The notes under the pieces: model-generated
Told to the model about the DNA's origin: nothing
Seen by the model: the letters and a program-made list of their open reading frames with translations, nothing else
Database searches by the model: none
Position numbers and translations under genes: made by a program
Shown here: in pieces, positions 8,178-13,800 of the stretch
Numbering within the stretch: position 1 is the first letter of the stretch
Layout: every line of letters starts with the position of its first letter
Origin: Oscillospiraceae bacterium
GTDB lineage: Bacteria > Bacillota > Clostridia > Oscillospirales > Ruminococcaceae
Assembly: GCA_028694405.1 (NCBI GenBank)
Contig: JAQUTM010000047.1
Coordinates: 1-13,800, forward strand
Reading direction: 5' to 3'
Length of the DNA: 13,800 nt

Positions 8178-9089
8178 ATGGGATTTTTTGAAAAGCTGGG
8201 CGAGGGCCTAAAAAAAACGCGTGACGGGATTTTTGGCGGCATTATGGATATGGTAAATGCCGGTGAAATTAACGATGAGTTGTATGAAGATTTAGAAGAA
8301 CAGCTTATTTTAGCTGATACAGGCGCGGACGTTGCCGTTAAATTGGTAGAAGAGCTGCGCAATGCTGTAAAAAAACAACATTTAAAAACAGGTACAGAGG
8401 CTTTGCAGGCGCTAAAGATTATTGTAGCTGACAGATTGAAAGCCGAGCAGACTTTTAATTTAAACGGGAAACCGGCAGTTATTTTGGTAATTGGTGTAAA
8501 TGGTGTAGGCAAAACCACCAGTATAGCAAAGCTGGCACATTTGTATAAGGACAAAGGAAAAAAGGTTATGCTGGCGGCGGGAGATACGTTTCGCGCGGCG
8601 GCTGCCGAGCAGCTTAGCGTTTGGGCAGACCGCATTGATGTGCCGGTAGTGAAACATGCCGAAGGTGCAGACCCGGCAGCAGTTGTATTTGATGCCGTTA
8701 CCAGCGCTACGGCAAAAGGCTATGACATAGTAATTTGTGATACTGCGGGCCGCCTGCACAATAAAAAACACCTGATGGATGAGCTTGCAAAGATAAGCCG
8801 CAGCGTAACAAAGGCAAATGCCGATGCCAGTGTAGAAACCATGCTGGTTTTGGACGCCACCACAGGGCAAAATGCAATCAATCAAGCCGCCCAGTTTATT
8901 GAAGCCGCAAATGCTACGGGGATTATTCTTACAAAGCTGGACGGCACCGCTAAGGGCGGAGCAGTGATTAGCGTAAAAGATAAGCTTGGGCTGCCGGTGC
9001 GTTTTGTAGGCGTAGGCGAGCATATGGACGACTTAATGGAATTTGACAGTGCCGCTTTTGTGGATGCCTTGTTTATGAGCGAAGTTTAA
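8178..9089 (+). CDS. ftsY: FtsY, signal recognition particle receptor
   Basis: FtsY is the membrane-associated GTPase that receives ribosome-SRP complexes for co-translational insertion of membrane proteins. The 303-residue product is essentially just the N and G domains. It starts with the short amphipathic stretch MGFFEKLGEGLKKTRDG and lacks the long acidic A domain of E. coli FtsY, as is usual in Gram-positive bacteria. Visible GTPase motifs are G1 GVNGVGKT (106-113), the SRP-type DTFRAAAAEQL (137-147), G3 DTAG (188-191), G4 TKLD (252-255), and the closing GTAKGG. AGGAG (8164-8168) lies 9 nt before the ATG. It follows smc by 53 bp, the standard Firmicute arrangement. Confidence 0.97.
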   Translation: MGFFEKLGEGLKKTRDGIFGGIMDMVNAGEINDELYEDLEEQLILADTGADVAVKLVEELRNAVKKQHLKTGTEALQALKIIVADRLKAEQTFNLNGKPAVILVIGVNGVGKTTSIAKLAHLYKDKGKKVMLAAGDTFRAAAAEQLSVWADRIDVPVVKHAEGADPAAVVFDAVTSATAKGYDIVICDTAGRLHNKKHLMDELAKISRSVTKANADASVETMLVLDATTGQNAINQAAQFIEAANATGIILTKLDGTAKGGAVISVKDKLGLPVRFVGVGEHMDDLMEFDSAAFVDALFMSEV

Positions 9090-9103
9090 GTAAGAGGTAT
9101 CAA

Positions 9104-9805
9104 ATGGAATTTGTTGCAGCAACCAATAATGCAGGCAAGCTAAAAGAGATAGAGCGAATTTTAACACGGGCAGGGCATACCTGCAAAAGCTTGCAAGAAA
9201 TAAACCTAGAAGTAGACGTAGAGGAAAACGGCGCCAGCTTTGCAGAGAACGCCTGTATAAAGGCGCGTGAAATTTGTAGGCTGTGCGGCAAGCCTACCAT
9301 TGCCGATGACAGCGGTTTAGAGGTTGATTTTTTAAACGGTGAGCCGGGTATTTTTACAGCGCGCTATTGCGGCGTACACGGCAATGACGAAGCCAATAAT
9401 GACAAGCTTTTGCAAAACCTGCAAGGCGTGCCAAAGCAGCAGCGCGGTGCAAGATTTGTAAGTGCTGTGTGCGTATATCTGCCCGGTGGGCGTTATCTTA
9501 CTGCTATGGGTGCCTGCAACGGCTATATTGGGTTTGAGCGTCGGGGAACCAACGGGTTTGGATATGACCCTATCTTTTATCCTACCTATGTAGGCACTCC
9601 CGGTATCACCTGCTGGGGAGAGGGCGTTTTTTCTAACACAGAAGATAAAAGCTATGCGGAGCTTAGCGCTGAGCAAAAAGACGCAATTAGCCACCGTGCT
9701 GCTGCTATGCAGGCTTTAAGCCGTGAACTTGACGGTTTTTTAACAGATGAAAGCCGCCGGAGCGTTGTTTTGCCGTTTTGTGCGGCACACGTTAACGGCA
9801 AATAA
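9104..9805 (+). CDS. rdgB: RdgB/HAM1-type non-canonical purine NTP pyrophosphatase
   Basis: This enzyme family hydrolyses ITP, dITP and XTP to the monophosphates, keeping deaminated purines out of DNA and RNA. Motifs seen are ATNNAGK (6-12), ENGASFAENA (41-50), the active-site IADDSGLEVD (66-75), GFGYDPIF (151-158) and SHRA (196-199). At 233 residues it is longer than the typical 190-205. Between GFGYDPIF and the conserved KSYAELS there is an extra segment of roughly 17 residues, and there is a tail of roughly 20 after the usual end. The frame is clean throughout. AAGAGGT (9092-9098) precedes the ATG, and only 14 bp separate it from ftsY. Confidence 0.94.
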   Translation: MEFVAATNNAGKLKEIERILTRAGHTCKSLQEINLEVDVEENGASFAENACIKAREICRLCGKPTIADDSGLEVDFLNGEPGIFTARYCGVHGNDEANNDKLLQNLQGVPKQQRGARFVSAVCVYLPGGRYLTAMGACNGYIGFERRGTNGFGYDPIFYPTYVGTPGITCWGEGVFSNTEDKSYAELSAEQKDAISHRAAAMQALSRELDGFLTDESRRSVVLPFCAAHVNGK

Positions 9806-9806
9806 A

Positions 9807-9834
9807 TTGACAATACTAAAAAGTGAAGAATTAT
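9807..9834 (+). promoter_or_regulatory. Candidate promoter upstream of yhbY
   Basis: A perfect -35 hexamer, TTGACA (9807-9812), begins 2 nt after the rdgB stop. AATTAT (9829-9834), matching four of six -10 positions, lies 16 nt further on. The remaining gap to yhbY contains a short GGGC-CAT-GCCC dyad (9860-9870) and the ribosome binding site AAAGAGGT (9877-9884), but no terminator that I can see. The weak -10 keeps confidence low. Confidence 0.35.
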
Positions 9835-9889
9835 GAAGCGTAATTTCGTGTTTTTCACAGGGCCATGCCCGGAATAAAAGAGGTAAAAT

Positions 9890-10204
9890 ATGTTAACAAG
9901 TAAACAACGAGCAATTTTAAGAGGCGCCGCCAATACAATGGACCCTGTTTTTCAAATTGGTAAGGGAGAAATTGATGAAAATTTAATTAAAACCACACTG
10001 GACTGCTTGGCAGCGCGTGAGCTGATAAAAATGAAGGTTTTAGAAACCAGTATGTACAATGCAAAAGAGGCTGCTAATATGTTGGCAGAAGCCGTACAGG
10101 CAGACGTAGTACAAGTAATCGGAAGCAAATTTGTACTGTACAAACAAAAGGATAAAGAGAGCCGCTATGCCGAAATGCTAAAACCGGCGGGCAAAAAAAG
10201 ATAG
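9890..10204 (+). CDS. yhbY: YhbY/YqeI-family CRM-domain RNA-binding protein
   Basis: The product has 104 residues and consists of one CRM domain (about 2-95) plus a short basic tail (PAGKKR). Bacterial YhbY proteins associate with pre-50S particles and are thought to help large-subunit assembly. Family features visible are LTSKQRAILRGAA at the N-terminus, PVFQIGKG, the CLAARELIKMKVLE segment, and DVVQVIGSKFVLYK. The RNA-facing GxxG loop, normally GKGG or similar, reads G24-K25-G26-E27, so the last glycine is replaced by glutamate. AAAGAGGT (9877-9884) supports the ATG at 9890. It sits just before nadD, a frequent position for this gene in Firmicutes. Confidence 0.93.
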   Translation: MLTSKQRAILRGAANTMDPVFQIGKGEIDENLIKTTLDCLAARELIKMKVLETSMYNAKEAANMLAEAVQADVVQVIGSKFVLYKQKDKESRYAEMLKPAGKKR

Positions 10205-10245
10205 AGCTTTCGCCAACGCTCAAGACGAATAAACGAGGGTGAAAA

Positions 10246-10869
10246 ATGAAACTTTTACTTTTTGGCGGCACATTTGACCCTCCTCACAAGGGACATATCA
10301 GCCTGTTAAAAAATGCAATAGCAGCTGTACAGCCGGATAAGGTATTGGTAATTCCCGCGGCAGACCCGCCCCATAAAGCTGCTGCACAAACCAGCGGACA
10401 GCTGCGTTTTGCAATGTGTGAATGCTTTTTATCGGTAGATGCACGCGTGGCGTTAGACGATATGGAAATAAAACGCGGGGGAAAAAGCTACACCTATGAT
10501 ACTGTTTGTGCTTTGCGTAAAAAATGGCCCGACGCACAAATTTTTATGATTATGGGCAGCGATATGCTGCTATACTTTAAAAAGTGGTACCGATATGAAG
10601 ATTTGCTGCACATGGTTACATTGGTGTGCCAAAATCGCGCTCCCCAAGATGTACCGCAGGTTTACCGGTTTCGCAAGCAGCTGGAGGAGGAAGGGGCTGA
10701 TATATTGCTTTGTGAAAATGCAATATTGGAAATTTCTTCTACAGAAATACGCAGTTTGTATGCACAAGGCCAAAACATTGGCGCTTTGGTGCCGGCTGAT
10801 GTAGAGCAAATTATAAACAAAAACAGGCTATACAAAGCGCAAAGTATAAAGGAGAGCACAGAAATTTGA
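10246..10869 (+). CDS. nadD: NadD, nicotinate-nucleotide adenylyltransferase
   Basis: NadD joins nicotinate mononucleotide with ATP to form deamido-NAD, the step before NAD synthetase. The 207-residue protein starts with the nucleotidyltransferase motif GGTFDPPHKGH (7-17), containing the HxGH pair H14 and H17. Also present are the substrate-site segment IPAADPPHK (38-46), MGSDML, and the C-terminal ISSTEIRSLY, the usual SxTxxR-type motif. GAGGGT (10235-10240) precedes the ATG. Its TGA overlaps the TTG start of yqeK by 4 bases, so the two are likely translated in a coupled way. The nadD-yqeK pair is a standard Firmicute neighbourhood. Confidence 0.96.
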   Translation: MKLLLFGGTFDPPHKGHISLLKNAIAAVQPDKVLVIPAADPPHKAAAQTSGQLRFAMCECFLSVDARVALDDMEIKRGGKSYTYDTVCALRKKWPDAQIFMIMGSDMLLYFKKWYRYEDLLHMVTLVCQNRAPQDVPQVYRFRKQLEEEGADILLCENAILEISSTEIRSLYAQGQNIGALVPADVEQIINKNRLYKAQSIKESTEI

Positions 10870-11450
10870 TAACAGCACAAGACTGCAAAAAGCAGGCAAA
10901 GCAGGCTTTAAGCGAAAAGCGCTATCGACATACCTTAAATGTGGCAAAAATGGCAAAACAGCTTTGCAAAGCGCATAATATAGACCCCCAAAAAGCAGAA
11001 ATTGCCGCCTTACTGCATGATTATATGAAAGAACAGCCCAAAGACGTATTATTGCAGTTGATGAACGAAAATGTTATAATAGCAGGTAATGCGGCGAGCA
11101 AACCGCCCTGTGTGTGGCATGGAGTTTGCGCTGCTATAACCGCAAAAAATAAGTTTGGCATAGAGGATAAAGAGATACTAAGCGCCATGTGCTGCCACAC
11201 CTGTGGCAAGGAAAATATGTCTGTGCTGGATAAAATTATTTTTTTGGCAGATATGGTAAGCGAAGAGAGAGATTTTTTGGGCGTAAAAGAGCTGAGGGCA
11301 CTTGCCATGCAAAGCTTAGACGACGCCATGATAAAAGCTTTACAGATGAATATAGGCTGGCTGGAGGAAGAAAATCGTCCAGTTGACGAGGACAGCCGTG
11401 CTGCGCTGGATTTTTTAATACGCAGCAAAAAGGAGAAAACCAGTGAGTGA
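10866..11450 (+). CDS. yqeK: YqeK-family HD-domain hydrolase (probable symmetrical Ap4A hydrolase)
   Basis: The 194-residue protein is a metal-dependent HD phosphohydrolase. YqeK-type enzymes split the alarmone diadenosine tetraphosphate into two ADP. Likely metal ligands are H22 (RYRHTLNV), H51-D52 (LLHDYM), H85 (VWHG), H111 (CCHTCG) and D129 (IIFLADM), the order expected for the family. Translation must start at TTG 10866, because the next ATG in frame would remove H22. AAAGGAGAG (10848-10856) supports this start. The gene overlaps nadD by 4 bases and the LCP gene by 8. The name is secure at family level; the substrate is inferred from characterised relatives. Confidence 0.92.
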   Translation: MITAQDCKKQAKQALSEKRYRHTLNVAKMAKQLCKAHNIDPQKAEIAALLHDYMKEQPKDVLLQLMNENVIIAGNAASKPPCVWHGVCAAITAKNKFGIEDKEILSAMCCHTCGKENMSVLDKIIFLADMVSEERDFLGVKELRALAMQSLDDAMIKALQMNIGWLEEENRPVDEDSRAALDFLIRSKKEKTSE

Positions 11451-12702
11451 TTTTAGAGATTCAAGGCGCAGCAGCCAAAGCGGCGCGGCAAACCGCGGGC
11501 AAGCCGGACGCAGTACACCCCAAGGCCGCAGCGGACAAAGCAGTCGCAGCAGCCAAACTACATATCGTGCAGCAAGTAACCGCGGCAGCCAAAATGCACA
11601 CAGCCGGGCTACGCAGGGCGGACAGGTTTCTCACAGCAGCAACCGCCCTCCCCAACGGCGCAGACGCAAAAAGCGGGGAAACCCAATTTTAAAAGCGTTT
11701 TTAGCGGTTATTTTAATTATTGGCATAATTAGCGGTGCCTTTTACATTTATTTGGAGTTTGCGATTGGAACAGGCGATGCCGGTAAGCTGGACGATGATA
11801 TTTTAGCCACTGCAAAAGAAATGCAGGGAAATGTAGTTAACATATTGGTGTGTGGTATTGATTACGACACCGAAGATGACGGCCGAGATTACAGCGAAGG
11901 ACTGGGCATGACGGACGTTATTATGTACGTTAACTTTGACTTAGCCAACGGCCAGTGTAATATTTTACAAATTCCCCGAGACACCTTTGTGGGTGAGGGC
12001 GTATCTACAGGCGGCACCAACAAAATTAACGCAGCCTACAGCCACGGTGATGACGAAAAAAACCGTATTAACAATTTAGCACGCGTTTTAAACGACCAAT
12101 TTAAGTTGCCGGTTGACCATTATGTAACATTGGATATGTCCGCTTTTAAAATTATGATAGATACCTTGGGCGGCATTGAGATGTATGTACCTTGGGACGT
12201 TTATGATGACTACGGCAACACCGTACCGCAGGGCACGCATAAAATTGACGGTGCAACTGCTGAATTTATTGTACGTCAGCGCCATATGTACGGTACGCAG
12301 GATATTAAGCGCTTGGATATGCAGCGGTATTTTTATGCGGCGGTATTCAAAACCTTTTTAACATTCCCCATAAAGGATATTGCAAAGGTGGCTCCTGCGG
12401 TTATCAGCTACGTTAATACAGACCTTTCGGTAAAGGATATGTTAAGCTTGGCTATCAGCCTGCAAAAGCTGGACAGCAGTAAAATTTTACTTGGAAAAAT
12501 GTCGGGCGGCGCAGCCAAATATAACGGACAAGATGTGTATTCACCACACGTTGGCCCCACGGCAGATTTGCTGAACAATTACTTTAGAGCGTTTGGTACG
12601 GCTGTACCGGCGGAACAACTGAGCCTGCAAGAGCTGGAGCCTTACGCCGGTTGGAACGACGAAGAGCCGCAAATTATGGGTAGCCTGAATACAGGCGAAT
12701 AA
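11443..12702 (+). CDS. LytR-CpsA-Psr (LCP) family cell-wall glycopolymer ligase
   Basis: LCP proteins transfer lipid-linked anionic or capsular polymers onto peptidoglycan at the outer membrane face. Translation starts at GTG 11443, 8 bases inside yqeK, with AGGAGA at 11431-11436; the product has 419 residues. Residues 1-70 are a low-complexity cytoplasmic segment rich in Ser, Arg, Gln and Gly, followed by a basic RRRRKKR cluster (72-78). One transmembrane helix follows (about 82-104), then the extracellular LCP domain (about 130-310). Key positions are D158, R179 and D180 (QIPRDTF), R278 and R280 (VRQRH), and R290 with Q294 (DIKRLDMQR), matching the arginines and glutamine that bind the pyrophosphate-lipid. 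Which polymer it attaches cannot be told from this window. Confidence 0.92.
   Translation: MSDFRDSRRSSQSGAANRGQAGRSTPQGRSGQSSRSSQTTYRAASNRGSQNAHSRATQGGQVSHSSNRPPQRRRRKKRGNPILKAFLAVILIIGIISGAFYIYLEFAIGTGDAGKLDDDILATAKEMQGNVVNILVCGIDYDTEDDGRDYSEGLGMTDVIMYVNFDLANGQCNILQIPRDTFVGEGVSTGGTNKINAAYSHGDDEKNRINNLARVLNDQFKLPVDHYVTLDMSAFKIMIDTLGGIEMYVPWDVYDDYGNTVPQGTHKIDGATAEFIVRQRHMYGTQDIKRLDMQRYFYAAVFKTFLTFPIKDIAKVAPAVISYVNTDLSVKDMLSLAISLQKLDSSKILLGKMSGGAAKYNGQDVYSPHVGPTADLLNNYFRAFGTAVPAEQLSLQELEPYAGWNDEEPQIMGSLNTGE
11467..11593 (+). repeat. Short degenerate repeat encoding R-S-S-Q in the LCP N-terminus
   Basis: The 13-mer CGCAGCAGCCAAA occurs exactly at 11467-11479 and 11545-11557, and with one change (CGCGGCAGCCAAA) at 11581-11593. 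All three copies are in the same reading frame and encode R-S-S-Q, R-S-S-Q and R-G-S-Q (residues 9-12, 35-38, 47-50). A related GGCCGCAGCGGACAAAGC lies between the first two. The pattern looks like local duplication within a disordered protein segment. Confidence 0.6.
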
Positions 12703-12727
12703 ACCTTTAACAGAGAGGATATAAAAT

Positions 12728-13081
12728 ATGGATTCAAAAAAAATGGCGCTTGCTTGTGCAAAAGCGATGGAGGATAAAAAGGGCGGAGAGATTACCGTAT
12801 TGAAAGTGCGTGATTTAACCGTTGTGACCGATTATTTTGTAATTGCCACAGGTACTTCTACCACACAGGTAAAGGCTTTGGCAGAAGAGGTAGAATATCA
12901 GCTGGATCAAGCAGGCATTAAAGTGCTGCGCAGCGAGGGATATGACAGTAAAAGCTGGATTTTACTGGACTTTGGCAACGTAATTGTGCACGTTTTTGAG
13001 CCCAGTGCACGCGAATATTATAATTTGGAAAAATTGTGGGCAGACGGCGAAAAGGTTGAATTGAGCGATTTGGAAAAATAA
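12728..13081 (+). CDS. rsfS: RsfS (Iojap/YbeB) ribosomal silencing factor
   Basis: RsfS binds ribosomal protein L14 on the 50S subunit and blocks joining with 30S, lowering translation when nutrients are scarce. The 117-residue length is typical, and a single RsfS domain fills nearly all of it. Visible motifs are VTDYFVIATGTSTTQV (about 35-50), EGYDSKSWILLDFGNVIVH (about 75-93) and FEPSAREYYNLEKLW. GAGAGGA (12713-12719) lies 8 nt before the ATG. It follows the LCP gene by 25 bp, and the yqeK-LCP-rsfS-leuS order is familiar from Clostridia. Confidence 0.96.
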   Translation: MDSKKMALACAKAMEDKKGGEITVLKVRDLTVVTDYFVIATGTSTTQVKALAEEVEYQLDQAGIKVLRSEGYDSKSWILLDFGNVIVHVFEPSAREYYNLEKLWADGEKVELSDLEK

Positions 13082-13104
13082 ATAAGCAGTTAAAAAAATA
13101 AATA

Positions 13105-13111
13105 TGGGGTG
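13105..13111 (+). promoter_or_regulatory. Ribosome binding site that fixes the TTG start of leuS
   Basis: TGGGGTG matches the GGAGGTG type of Shine-Dalgarno and lies 6 nt before TTG 13118. The only nearby ATG (13104) is out of frame and meets a stop within a few codons, so TTG is the supported start. The 36-bp gap after rsfS is too short for a T-box leader, so leuS must be read through from upstream or controlled further away. Confidence 0.7.
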
Positions 13112-13117
13112 TTATTG

Positions 13118-13800
13118 TTGAAGTATAATTTTACTGAAATTGAAAAACGATGGCAAAAAAAATGGCAGGAAGAGAATACATTTGCTGCCAAAACCGATTA
13201 CTCTTTGCCTAAATTTTATGCGCTGGTGGAATTTCCATATCCCTCCGGTCAAGGCCTGCATGTAGGCCATCCGCGCAGCTATACGGCGCTGGATATTATT
13301 GCGCGTAAAAAGCGTTTAGAGGGCTATAATGTGCTGTATCCCATGGGTTGGGACGCCTTTGGTTTGCCTACAGAGAACTTTGCGATGAAGAATCATATTC
13401 ATCCGGAGATTGTTACCAAAAATAATGTAGCGCGCTTTAAAAGCCAACTGCAAAGCTTGGGCCTTTCTTTTGACTGGAGCCGAGAGATTAATACAACTGA
13501 CCCCGGCTATTATAAATGGACCCAGTGGATATTTTTGCAGCTTTATAAAGAAGGTTTAGCATATAAAACCCAAATGGCCGTTAACTGGTGTACCGGCTGT
13601 AAATGTGTGCTTTCTAACGAGGAGGTTGTTAACGGCGTTTGTGAGCGCTGTGGCAGCCAAGTTGTACACAAAAACAAAAGCCAATGGATGCTTAAAATTA
13701 CCGCCTATGCAGACCGCCTGATTAACGATTTGGACGAGGTAAACTACATAGAGCGTGTGTCTACCCAGCAAAAAAACTGGATAGGACGCAGCCACGGTGC
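13118..13800 (+). CDS. leuS: Leucyl-tRNA synthetase, N-terminal part
   Basis: This gene runs off the window; 227 codons are visible, about a quarter of a normal LeuRS. The class I synthetase charges tRNA-Leu with leucine. The start is TTG 13118, giving MKYNFTEIEKRWQKKW, the expected bacterial LeuRS beginning. The HIGH signature appears as HVGH (48-51) in PYPSGQGLHVGHPRSYT. WDAFGLPTENFA follows, and a zinc-ribbon-like set C158, C161, C175, C178 occurs in WCTGCKCVLSNEEVV and CERCGSQV. The last residues, QQKNWIGRSHGA, lead into the editing domain, which lies outside. The frame has no stop up to base 13800. Confidence 0.96.
   Translation, partial: MKYNFTEIEKRWQKKWQEENTFAAKTDYSLPKFYALVEFPYPSGQGLHVGHPRSYTALDIIARKKRLEGYNVLYPMGWDAFGLPTENFAMKNHIHPEIVTKNNVARFKSQLQSLGLSFDWSREINTTDPGYYKWTQWIFLQLYKEGLAYKTQMAVNWCTGCKCVLSNEEVVNGVCERCGSQVVHKNKSQWMLKITAYADRLINDLDEVNYIERVSTQQKNWIGRSHG

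Noticed and set aside
8138..8191. A 17-codon reading (MARRVNIPTG) overlapping the start of ftsY.
   Set aside because: It has no ribosome binding site and no attenuator-like structure; short chance readings like this are expected.
9833..9877. A 14-codon reading MKRNFVFFTGPCPE ahead of yhbY, possible leader peptide.
   Set aside because: There is no clear ribosome binding site, no run of regulatory codons and no terminator or antiterminator structure after it; likely chance.
10204..10221. A small stem at the yhbY stop (GAGC...GCTC) as a terminator.
   Set aside because: Only six pairs with a mismatch, a CGCC loop and no T-run; nadD follows at once with a good ribosome binding site.
13082..13117. 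T-box riboswitch in front of leuS.
   Set aside because: Only 36 bp separate rsfS from leuS, too little for a T-box, and no T-box motif or terminator is visible.

Overview
All genes lie on the + strand in a compact run of housekeeping functions. The gene order (topA-trmFO, then plsX-rnc-radical SAM-smc-ftsY, then rdgB-yhbY-nadD-yqeK-LCP-rsfS-leuS), the strong AGGAGG-type ribosome binding sites, and the TTG and GTG starts point to a low-to-mid GC Firmicute. The class is probably Clostridia and perhaps the Oscillospirales. That placement is inference from gene order and protein style, not from a search. I see no mobile element, CRISPR array, tRNA, rRNA or phage gene.

Layout. Positions 1-252 hold the C-terminal zinc-ribbon end of DNA topoisomerase I, followed closely by trmFO (tRNA m5U54 methylation). 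A 136-bp gap, the longest in the window, carries AT-rich dyads and a candidate -10 box. It leads into plsX (phospholipid precursor synthesis), rnc (RNase III), a short Elp3-like radical SAM protein, smc (chromosome condensation) and ftsY (SRP receptor). After a short gap comes rdgB (non-canonical NTP clearance). Then follow yhbY (ribosome assembly, possibly with its own promoter), nadD (NAD synthesis), yqeK (HD-domain Ap4A hydrolase family), a LytR-CpsA-Psr cell-wall ligase, rsfS (ribosome silencing) and the first 683 bp of leuS. No gene-free stretch reaches 300 bases.

Functionally the window combines RNA and ribosome biology (trmFO, rnc, yhbY, rsfS, leuS), chromosome handling (topA, smc), membrane and envelope work (plsX, ftsY, LCP) and nucleotide or cofactor upkeep (rdgB, nadD, yqeK). 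nadD-yqeK and yqeK-LCP overlap by a few bases, which suggests translational coupling.

I found no new multi-gene system. The most interesting signal is structural. rnc is flanked by two potential RNA hairpins, and the downstream one (3454-3515) has an arm of about 20 positions, close to the size RNase III cuts. Other points worth checking are an insertion and tail in RdgB, a Gly-to-Glu change in the YhbY GxxG loop, a repetitive Ser/Arg/Gln-rich N-terminus on the LCP protein, and the lack of acpP between plsX and rnc.
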